From positions 1,032,862 through 1,096,861 of the forward strand of contig QRDG01000416.1 in NCBI GenBank assembly GCA_012064385.1: DNA of 64,000 nt. The letters run 5' to 3'. The notes under the pieces were generated by a model that saw only the letters and a list, made by a program, of their open reading frames with translations, made no database searches and was not told the origin of the DNA. Position 1 is the first letter of the stretch. The number at the start of each line of letters is the position of its first letter. Position numbers and translations under genes: made by a program. Below, piece after piece: positions 23,681-33,640 of the stretch. Origin of the DNA: Puccinellia tenuiflora. Its lineage: Eukaryota; Streptophyta; Magnoliopsida; Poales; Poaceae.

Positions 23681-26600
23681 ATGGACGGGACGGCGGGGAC
23701 GCCGACCTCGCCTCAGGAGCAGCAGCCTAATGGAGATGGGCGATACGGCGTGCTCCTGTACTACAAGTACGCCGAGGTTCCCGACGCCCCCGCGCTCGCG
23801 GCCTTCTACGAGGCCCGCTGCCGTGCTCTCGCCCTCGTCGGCCGCGTCCGCGTCGGCCCCGACGGAGTTAACGCCACGGTGAGCAGCCCCGCCCTCCCTA
23901 TCCCCCCCTGCTCAACAGCTCAAGGCGGCGGTTCCGGTTCTTGTGGATTCGTTCCTGTATGTGCTATTGAGTTTTGGAATTCGCTTTGACATTGTGTCCT
24001 GATAGCTCGGAGGGAGGATGGCGGCTCTGGAGAAGCACATTGATGAGATAAGCTCGAACAGTCTGTTCGACGGAACCGACTTCAAACTGGCCTCATGCGA
24101 GGACCCTGTCGACGAGAGGGTCACCCGGGAGTGCGGCTTCACATCGCTCTCCGTTCGGCTCGTCAAGGTTCGCTTCTCCCCGACATGACAACTGATCTCG
24201 CCATTTATGAGCTCGTGTAGCACCGTGAAGTCTCGTCGATTTCATTGTGCCTGTCTTATGTTGTTGTTCGAATTGGCAGGAGCTGGTTACACTTTGTTCC
24301 AACCCGTCGTTGACAACCCCGGAGATCTCATTTGCCGGGAGACATTTATCGGCAGCTGAGTTCCACTCGGTGCTTCAGAGTATAGGTGGGTTGATTCTCA
24401 AACTGAAGCTTGTGGCCTTTGGCTGTCTGTGTAATCTACTCTCTGGTTAGGAGTGATATCATTTTTTGCCTGAGAGGTCAATGCTAAGTTGGACTACTCT
24501 TATAACAGGAACTAGTTCAGATTCTGAGGCACATACGGAGAAGAATGACGTGGTTGTTTTGGATGCAAGGAATCTGTACGAGACACGGATTGGCAAGTTC
24601 CATGTACCAAATGTGGAGACACTAAATCCTGAAATCAGACAATACAGTGACTTGCCATTGTGGATAGACGAGCATACTGAGAAGCTACGCGGTAAATCAA
24701 TTATGATGTATGTGTGACCAAATTCTTTAGAATTAGACATTGCATTATTTGTTTATGCAAGACATTTAGCAAGCAATTTATCGAACTACCTTGTTGGTAT
24801 TTTCAGGTACTGCACAGGAGGTATACGCTGTGAGATGGCTTCAGCTTATATCCGCTCCAAAGGTGAAGGCTTTGAGAATGTTTTTCAGGTAATCTTCGCC
24901 CTCTGATTCAAATTTTGACATTTCGGACATCTGTAGTCTTGACCATGTTCTGTAGTTTGCATTATGTATGATAATTTCTTGTTATGTATGTCTTAGTTGT
25001 ACGGCGGCATCCAGAGATATTTGGAGCAATTTCCAGATGGTGGATATTTTGATGGAAAGAATTTTGTATTTGACCACAGGTTCGTACCTTACATGTGTGC
25101 TTGAACCCTCGAGCTATTCCCTTTAGTATGAACCCTCGAGCTATTCCCTTTAGTAGTTCCTCAGGCCCCTGACTTGTTTCAGTATGGTTTAACAGAATCT
25201 CTGTGGGAAGCCTGAAAGACAATGTACTTGGAACTTGTTTGATATGTGGTTCTACCTATGACGACTACTCGTCGAGGTGCCGGTGCAACCACTGCAGAAT
25301 GTTGGTCCTAGTGTGCTCCACATGTCAGGTATCTATGTTATATGTTATATTGCCATTTTGGAAAATTTGCTGCTAATTGGCACCTTAACATCATTCCTTG
25401 ATGGCTGCTTCATGCAATAGTGTCTGTCTGCTAAATCTTCTCATTTCTTCTATAGGATTCTAATAAGGAGTATGTATGCGAGCTATGTCTAAGAAACGCA
25501 AAACCATGCGGTCAAATATCTGTAAGGCAAGACTCCCAAACAGAGTCAGAGCTATCTGAAGCTTCCACCTTTGGAAAGCCATCCATAAGCAACAAAGTTT
25601 CAACCTCTAAAGCTCCTATGAGTAATGGTAAGGTCTGTATCAGTTTAACTTTGCACTGTATCGATATCTGGCTATTTGTGATCTCGTCAACTATGCCCAC
25701 GCTATATGTCTATGCATGCTACATAGGTTGAAATAAAGCAGTGGGCTTAAACAAGTAAGATGAATGCACATTTAGTGTGTTTTTTGAGGAGAAATGTTTG
25801 GTACCTATGATGTCAAAATTAACTTCACATCTCATAAGATATGTTCATCATTTCTGAAGATTGTCTTCTTATTAAGGTTGAAGTAAGCATATCTCGTGCT
25901 ACTAACTTACAAAATTGAAGTTATAATCTCCTCCAGGAGTCCAGGCATATGCTCCTTACCAGCAGTTTGAGGAGTCTATTTTGGTTCCAAATAAAGCATT
26001 TGTGTTTTTCTGTTCATTTCGTGTGAATTAATAATGGTATAGTTTATTTAAATAGAAAATTTTCTTATCTTGAGGTCAACCTTCCTCTAACTTGCGGAAA
26101 TAATGTACCAGGTAGTGAGCAGCTGAAGAAGTTGAGGATCCTGTGCTTGCATGGTTTCCGTCAGAACGCATCAAATTTTAAGGGCAGAACATCGGCACTT
26201 GCCAAAAAGCTCAAGCACATTGCTGAGCTTGTCTTCATAGATGCTCCTCATGAGCTTTCATTTGTATACCAGCCAAATCCAGATCCCTGCTCCGACAAAC
26301 CCTCACCTCCGTCTTTTACAGCGAGAACAAAATTTGCGTGGCTGGTTTCTCCTAACACGAGTTGCCACACGGAGCAAGAGTGGAAGATTGCAGACGGACC
26401 GTTTGACCCTCTTCAGTATGAGCAGCAAACCGAGGGCTTAGAGGAATCATATACATACCTTGAGAACACAATTGCTCAGAGTGGGAACTTCGACGGCGTT
26501 CTTGGTTTCTCCCAGGGCGCAGCAATGGCTGCCTTACTGTGCAGACTGCAGCAGAAGAGTTGCGGTTCCCCGATGTTCAGATTTGGGATATTCTGCTCTG

Positions 26601-26836
26601 GATATCCAGCACCTGTCGGTGATTTCGACAGCGAGCCAATCAGGCTCCCCTCGCTGCATTGCTTCGGCAGCGGTGAAGGTCATGACAGGCAGATCACGAG
26701 CAGGGCAAGCACCGAGCTGGCTTCCATGTTTGAGGAGGACCGGCGCACCATTGTTGAGCATGACATGGGGCATATCATTCCTACTCGGCCACCCTACATT
26801 GACCGGATTAAGGAATTTCTGTGCAAATTCATATGA
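23681..26836 (+). CDS. STR6: STR6-type protein: TrhO/YceA-like rhodanese fused to FSH1-type serine hydrolase
   Basis: Nine exons, all introns GT-AG: 23681-23878, 24006-24167, 24280-24385, 24509-24707, 24807-24888, 24997-25079, 25196-25328, 25456-25627, 26112-26836. Together 1,860 bases, 619 residues, frame intact. Residues 20-110 resemble the N-terminal domain of bacterial TrhO/YceA (YGVLLYYKYAEVPD). The rhodanese domain is about 169-275, with loop CTGGIRCE and catalytic Cys about 224. A Cys-rich zinc-type segment (291-332) follows, as in TrhO. The C-terminal ~235 residues are an FSH1-type alpha/beta hydrolase: LCLHGFRQNA, nucleophile Ser about 512 in GFSQG, His about 599 in GHIIP. The domain set and length fit plant STR6 (Arabidopsis At1g09280). 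TrhO hydroxylates tRNA uridine-34 in bacteria; that role here is inference. No clear transit peptide. Confidence 0.9.
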
Positions 26837-27178
26837 AATGTTTGGGAAATAGGCGATGTGCTTTGTTGTAACTCTGTACCTGCTTCGATGTATCTCTCTC
26901 TTTGTGTACGAGATGAGTTGCGGATGGTGCAAAATAGTTGCTGTCCTGCGTACGGCACAGTAAAGTTAGGATTGGTCCAAGATTAATCTGTTGTACTAGT
27001 GTCTGTGCAAATTTTTGTAGTACCTGCTCCTGTGAATGATTTAAGGAGCGATCTCACAAACAATATTTCTTGGTTGGTATTCACAGTTGTCCAATGATGA
27101 TCTTCTCGCCCCTTTTATGTTTGTTATCACTCAAATCTCAGTGATCAGATTTGATGGTGTTTAGCGTTGGCTTGGAAA

Positions 27179-27295
27179 GATTTAGGAAACAGCAAACTGA
27201 AATATTTAATCATTGTCTAATAAAGTTTGTTGACCAGATTTAGGAAACAGCAAACTGAAATATTTAATCATTGTCTAATAAAGTTTGTTGACCTT
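27179..27295. repeat. Two-copy 59-bp tandem duplication
   Basis: The segment GATTTAGGAAACAGC...GTTGACC occurs twice head to tail (AGGAAACAGC at 27184 and 27243) without differences that I can see, so it is young. Confidence 0.88.
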
Positions 27296-27379
27296 CAGAA
27301 GCAAACAACCTGGATCATATGGAGAACCTTTCGGTTGAAATTTTCTGATGTTCAAAACATCTCAGTGAACACCAAAACC

Positions 27380-27960
27380 CTAAGAGCATCTCCACCAGGG
27401 CCGCTAAAAGCATCTCCAATGACCACATTGTCAAGCGCGTCATGAAGATCTCCCGTGCCAACATGGAGAGGAGGCCGAGCGGCAGGCTTTTGCGGCGCTG
27501 GTAACCAAGAGGGAGGCAGACGCTGCAGCTTGTGAGGTTGCCCACCTTGGGAGGCCCACCGCCCGCAGGAAGGCGATGCTTGACTCAGCGAGCCCTCTTC
27601 CGACGTGGACGTAGACCTGGATTAGGTTTAAATTTAAATATCGTTGTAATATCTCTAAATTTTAATAAAAATTGAGTCTTTTACTTAAATTTAAGAGTGT
27701 TTGAATTTTTCTTTAAACTTTCGGGGACGCCACTGCGCAGCCCCATTGAACCAGGACATCTGTCCGACACCCCGATAGCGAACACATTTTTCTGAAGGCT
27801 CATGATCTAACCTTGAAATCGTCATCGGCTTATCGCCGCTAGAAGTATTTTGACATCTTGACGAGGAGGACCTGGAAGAGCTAGAGCGGTTTGAACATGG
27901 ATTGAACAATGCTTTACGATTGGTGACGGATACTGACATCTTTCATGTTCCCTTTTGGAC
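27380..27960. mobile_element. Probable remnant of a class II transposon (PIF/Harbinger-like)
   Basis: AGAGCATCTCCACCAG and AAAAGCATCTCCAATG at the left resemble terminal motifs common in Triticeae Harbinger-type elements. The GC-rich coding-like part is broken by stops. Boundaries and target duplication were not resolved. Confidence 0.4.
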
Positions 27961-28068
27961 GGCCAGGATCACTGCAGATCCCATGTTAGGGTCTCCGGGG
28001 AAAGAGGCAAGGTCAGAGTCACAGGGGAGAAGAATCAGGAGAAGGGAGGGGGTTTAAGGGAGGCGGCC

Positions 28069-31000
28069 ATGGCGACGGCGGCGCGGTTCTTGCGAAGGAC
28101 GCTGCGAGCAAGCGAGGTACGCAGACCAAAGCCAACTAATTCCCTGTCACCGCCGAGGAGAAGCTCTTTCCCCTAGTCTTTCTTAGGTTTCCCCTTTGTG
28201 ACTGCTGCTCCTTCCGTGATTCGTTCTTGGCTCCTCCGGAGGCTGGATCCCCTCGACCGTTTCCTTGTAACGAGATTTGTTCTAGTTATATATGTATATG
28301 TACTAGTGTTTAGCATCGTGTGCTCACCTTAATCGCTGGTTCTATCTGTCCGGGCTTGAAAGCAGCTGATGGTACACTCTTGGGCTTTTAAGCTTTGCTC
28401 AGGATTGGATTTGGGGTAGCTTAAAGTAAGAACGGACTAGCTTGGGTGTACCAGTAGCCAGTAATGTATTCGTATTTCAATACCAAAGGGGAGGGCGGAG
28501 GGGAACCTTTTTGCCCAATCTGTTCCTGCCCTCGATTTCTTGATGGCTACTACATGCGTGCCTTCGCGTCAATTGAATAATGTTTCCGAAGGAAATCCAT
28601 TGTGCCTATAAGAACATTTCAGTTTTTTTTTTTCTGAAATACGATTCAATGCATCTAAGGGCTGGTGCTTCCGTATCTTTATATATTTTCAAATGTTAGA
28701 TTCTGATTCAGTGCGTTCTTTCAATGTTGCATGCAGCCAGCGTCTAGGTTGTTATCTACCTCTTACAGAAGTATAGTAGGGCGCGCTGCTTACACTACAG
28801 GAGGAATAATCGATGTTGGCCAACCAACACCCAAATCTCATCCTGAGGTAAACCTTCTTTTAGGCCTGGTTTGTGGTTGCTGAACTGTGCTGTGATGAAC
28901 TTTCTTTATAATCTGTTTTGGAAAAGTAGCCATGAAAGAAAGCTGGTTAAACAAACAGTAAAATAGGCAAAGCTGGTTGAGAAAAGGGGATTATCATAGT
29001 CCACCGCAAGGCCAAACACAGCCTTACTGGATCGGTGCTGCATTTGCTGGTTTCAAATTTTATTTATAGGCATGGCAACATTTTAATCTCTGTCTACTTT
29101 TGTAGTTAGACCATGTTAGTACTCACCCAGTGTTTGTCTGGTGAGGTAGGTGGAGGCTGTTTCTTCTAGATTTTTTGTCGGCCCCCATCCAGATGTTGTA
29201 GTAACGTTGTCTGTTTAGCTAGTAATTCTTTTCCTTTTTCCATACTTGGACCCTGCAACGAATTTTGTACATTTATTTGTTGCCTTGGGTTAAATGATAA
29301 TGCTCATCTCGTTATGAAAAAAAAATCAGTCTATAAGAGTTTTACACATCTATTATTGTCATCATTTTTCAAACACTCTAATTAGGATATTACCATTGTG
29401 TAGCCATGGTGTTCCTAGATCAAGACATGGCCAGACAGCATATTCGTTTCAAGATTAAGTCTGTCAATACCATGGAAGGTTGTGACTCTTTTTACCTGAA
29501 TTTACCCGATTATCTAAAAAGTCTTAAGCTGAATTCACCCAAAGTTCCAAACTACTGTGCGTATATCAAATAAACTAATTAGTTTGGCTTATGAGTATAA
29601 GCTTTAATAGTCTGTGTACAGAAGCCTTATTAGGCCAAACAGGCCATGCTTATTTTCTTCACATTCCTGTGCTATTTCTGATGCATTTAAATTTTTTTAT
29701 TTTCTGGTTGTCAAAATGTTTCTCTTCATTCTCTCTTAAATATTGTAATACGATGAACCAGTTATTAGCTGATGAGGAGATTACTCCAGGCATCACAAGT
29801 GAGGAGTACATATCTAGAAGAAAAAGGCTGCTGGATGTTTTACCAGAGAAGAGTCTGGCCATTATTGCATCTGCAGATCAGCAGATGATGACTGATGTAG
29901 TGCCATACTCATTCAGACAGAATGGTGATTACCTGTACATTACAGGTTGTATACAACCCGGTGGTGTAGCAGTTTTGAGTAAGGAAGCTGGTTTATGTAT
30001 GTTCATGCCAGATAAACGTAAGGAGGTAATGATGACCCGTTAGCCTGTTACCTCATACCTTTCCTAACTAAGCCAAACCATTCTTACGAGTGTGGTTTGT
30101 TTCCAGGATGTAGTTTGGGAAGGTCAGACTGCTGGAGTAGAAGCAGCTGTGGATTTCTTCAAGGCAGATAAAGCATTTCCACTTAGTGAGATGAAAAAGG
30201 TAGCTCTCATGTTTTCATGTTTTTGATTCATCACTCCTGAGCATTAACTATTACTTCCTCCGTTCCGAATTATAAGATGTTTTGGATATTTCAATTTGGA
30301 CTACATACGGACTGAAATGAGTGAGTAAATACACGAAAACACATCTATTTACATCTGAACCTGAAAAAAGGTAGAACATCTTATAATTTGGAACGGAGGG
30401 AGTACCTTCTAATTGCTACTTGCCCCCAACTACTTCCTCCAGTCAAGATATATTATCATTTGCGAATGCACATAGTCAAACTCTTGAACTGAGATATCGG
30501 TGTATCTGTATGGATATTGATATTAAACATATGAAAATGATATTTGTATATTATGCTAAAAAAATGCTTTAGTATTTAGCATTAGCAAATTAGTGGTCAA
30601 GGTTTCATTTGGAGAGCATAGCGATTTCCAAGACGACGCCCTTTCTGTGATCAGAGAGAGTACTTTCTTAGTTGCTGATTACAGTATGCTTCTCAATTGA
30701 CGTAATTTTTATTAAAATGTAGATCCTCCCCGAAATGATTGAGCAATCAAAAGTGGTGTATCACAATGATAAGACATCCACATCTTCTTATAGGAACTTT
30801 GATGCCTTCCGCAGGGCATCACTCAACAATAAAGTGAAAGATCTTGCCCAGTACACTGATGAACTTCGGTGGATCAAGTCAAAATCAGAAATCAAGTTGA
30901 TGCGAGAGTCAGCATCTATTGTTTCTCAGGTATTTGGTTGAACTTGTGTTATTTTCATGTCACTGTTCGTAGGAGATATTGAGTCTTACACCCTATCAGT

Positions 31001-33149
31001 TCAGCCTTGGATGGAGAATTTGCTGAAATGCTTTTTTGATATTCCAGTAAAAATCACTGGTCTAAATTCTAATTCGTAGACGGATCATCCATTTGAAGTA
31101 ATTACCGGGGAATTTCTGGATGGGTTGAGGGCGATATTATCGTGGGTTTTCTTATTGTGGCGGTTGATGCTGGTCCATGTGCTGCTAGAGGATTTGACAG
31201 AACACTATCTACATTGAGAGAGCTTTTTTTAAAGACCGCCAATGAGATAACTGATGTTGAGAATGTTTATTGTAAACACGTCCCAACTACTTTTCCGCCT
31301 TATTTAGTTAGCCCAACTACTGAGATTGTACAGCTGTTTTAAGGGAAAAAAAGTTTCCCTTAAAACTAAAACTATATATTACATCTAGAATTCTACCTCA
31401 AGCGTCAAATGCAATCAATAAGTTAGAAGACAAGACCAAGTGCCTTAAGTTTGCAAGTTGCACACTGTCTGGGTGACAGAACGGTTGTGGCTTAAAGACT
31501 TGCACGCAATGCTTCTTCTTTTTTGTTTACTGACATTACATTCTCTCTGCCTGGCCAGTCTCTTTTGCAGACAATGTTGCTCTCAAGGACCCACAGGGAG
31601 GAAAGACAATTAGCAGCTAAAATTGAGTATGAGTGCAAAATGAGAGGTGCCCAAAGAATGGCGTAAGCATTTATTGTCACTGTATATTCTTTTTATCCGT
31701 CTGCTGTACTATATAGATTGCATCTGAGGTACCGACTGTGTGGCCCTGTGTTCAACAGTTTTCTTAGTCGATAGCTAGTGAAATAAGTTTGTAGGGATCA
31801 ATTAGGTCCATAAATTGCGGACCTATTGTTAGCAAGGTGTCATGCTGAGATGATTTACCTTTTCTTCTTGTTGCCATATCTTAGGTTCCATCCTGTAGTT
31901 GGCGGTGGAGCTAATGGCAGTGTTATACACTACTCAAGAAATGATAAGAAGGTACAGCAGAGTTTTGCTTTTGTTGTACATTTCAGATGTTTTTTTCTTG
32001 TAAAGTTGATTTTAGCTGTTTGACAGATCAAAACGGGTGATCTTCTGCTCATGGATGTTGGATGTGAGTACCATGGCTACCTTAGTGACCTGACACGAAC
32101 ATGGCCACCCTGCGGCAAGTTTTCCACTGCTCAGGTAAATGCTCAACTTTTATTGTTTGTTGTATCCAACTGAAAAAAAAACTTATCTTTGGACTTCTGA
32201 GTATGTTTTTATCCCCACCTGCGCAGGAAGAACTGTACAGCTTAATACTGGAGACAAATAAGGAATGCATAAAACTTTGTAAACCAGGCGCAAGCATTGG
32301 CGAGATACACCGCCATTCGGTATATCCCCAGTATTTGTTCTAATTCAATATTTCTTTGTGAAATACAAATTTTGACTTTCGAAAAAGAAAGTCAAAAGAT
32401 CCATGTCTCTGATCTCCAAAGCACAGGTCAAGATGCTGATAAACGGATTCCAAGAACTTGGAATTATAGGGAAGGGCAAATCTATCCAATACAATTATTT
32501 GAATCCAACGGCAATAGGTGAGAGAATCTATCTGTCTCTTCATTGGATTTGTCCTTTGTCTTTGATGCAAGAGATTTGGATCTTGGGACCAGGTTAATAA
32601 CCATTTGCATGTCTCCCTGGCGTCCAGGTCATTCGTTGGGAATGGATATTCATGACTCCACAACCCTCAGCAAGGACACACCCTTGGAGCCAGGCGTCGT
32701 AAGTAGATCGGCAGATGTTCTGTTCTGCCATTTTACGTATATAATTGGTTAAGCTTTGCTTCTACTACAGCTTACATGAAAACTATCCGACAAGAGATCC
32801 TCCATCTGCATCTTCACAGGTAATCACCATTGAACCCGGGATCTACATTCCCCCGGTCCCGATACTCAACGAGAAGGCCCCGGACAGGTACCGGGGCATC
32901 GGAATAAGGATCGAGGACGAGGTCCTCATCACCGAGTCGGGTCATGAGGTACCGCCCTAATCATTTCATCCAGTACCGCCTGGATAAATGTTTCAATCCG
33001 GATGGAATTGAAGATGATGACACCCTGGTTGCTTGCAGGTCTTGACGGCGTCGGTGCCCAAGGAGATCTCCCACCTCACCACCCTGATGAACATGGGTGG
33101 TGGTAGCTCCACGACGGAAGCCCATGAGCCGAGAGCTGCTTGGAACTGA
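28069..33149 (+). CDS. ICP55: Mitochondrial intermediate-cleaving peptidase ICP55 type (M24B aminopeptidase)
   Basis: Thirteen exons, all GT-AG: 28069-28116, 28737-28847, 29762-30025, 30107-30199, 30723-30929, 31571-31662, 31885-31951, 32027-32134, 32227-32319, 32427-32517, 32628-32698, 32820-32948, 33039-33149. Together 1,485 bases, 494 residues. The N-terminus (MATAARFLRRTLRAS...) is Arg-rich and nearly free of acid residues, fitting a mitochondrial presequence. An aminopeptidase-P N-domain follows (EEITPGITSEEY, NGDYLYITGC). The pita-bread domain keeps the metal ligands Asp304 and Asp315 (MDVG...SDLTRTWP), His393 (GHSLGMDIHD), Glu420 (TIEPGIY) and Glu447 (RIEDE). ICP55 trims one residue from matrix proteins after the processing peptidase. 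ATG chosen: first in-frame, in GCGGCCATGGCG context. Length matches Arabidopsis At1g09300. Confidence 0.92.
30254..30402. mobile_element. Stowaway MITE in intron 4 of the ICP55 gene
   Basis: 149 bases bounded by inverted repeats CTTCCTCCGTTCC / GGAACGGAGGGAG and flanked by TA on both sides (30252-30253 and 30403-30404). The arms continue to pair inward (AATTATAAGATGTTTT against AACATCTTATAATT). Typical Tc1/mariner-derived MITE; it leaves the splice sites untouched. Confidence 0.9.
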
Positions 33150-33640
33150 GAGGCTCGGAGATAATTTTGTTTGTTCATTAATCCTGTCAAAGCTGTAGAA
33201 ACTAGAAACTGGAACTGTCTCGAAAACAGCGGCTCTGGCATTTGGCCGGTTTGTCGTTTGGTTTTATAATTCTTATTTTTTAATCTATAACTGTAGCTGA
33301 AAATCAGTTCACCGTTGTCCAACAATGAATGCAGAAGTGGTTTTTTTTTTACAATTTTATTTTGTGCTGCGTCTCGGACGGAGCCTTAGGGATTAAGTGT
33401 TGGGTAATGAAGCGGAAAAGGCGCCGTCCCCATTAGTGTCATCAGTCCATGTCCGGATGTGGCGTGTCCCTTTTACACCGTTAGCCGTCGCCGTCGGCCG
33501 GCAGCGGTTAGCCGAAAGGAACACGGACGGAGGGGACGACGATGGATGGGAGCAGCTTAGCTGGGCACGTTTCTTAGGTAGGTCCTATAGCTTCAATTGT
33601 TTGGAAACTATAAAACATGTTTAGAGGTTCTCAAGAAAGA
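33150..33640. other. 3' flank of ICP55; no gene seen
   Basis: Holds the 3' UTR, a T-run near 33340-33350 and a short GC-rich stretch (33470-33550). Nothing coding is supported. Confidence 0.6.

Larger units (their letters stand above)
26837..28068. other. Intergenic spacer between the two genes
   Basis: 1.2 kb. It holds the 3' UTR of the first gene (stop at 26834-26836), a 59-bp tandem duplication, DNA-transposon-like debris (about 27380-27960) and the short 5' region of the ICP55 gene. No further gene is supported. Confidence 0.7.

Noticed and set aside
27955..28068. Upstream in-frame extension of the ICP55 reading frame
   Set aside because: No in-frame ATG before 28069, and the ATG at 28069 has the better context and gives a presequence of expected type.
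30430..30680. Second possible Stowaway MITE in intron 4 of ICP55 (TACTTCCTCCAGTCAAG...)
   Set aside because: The supposed right inverted end is too poor a match and no clear TA pair was found.
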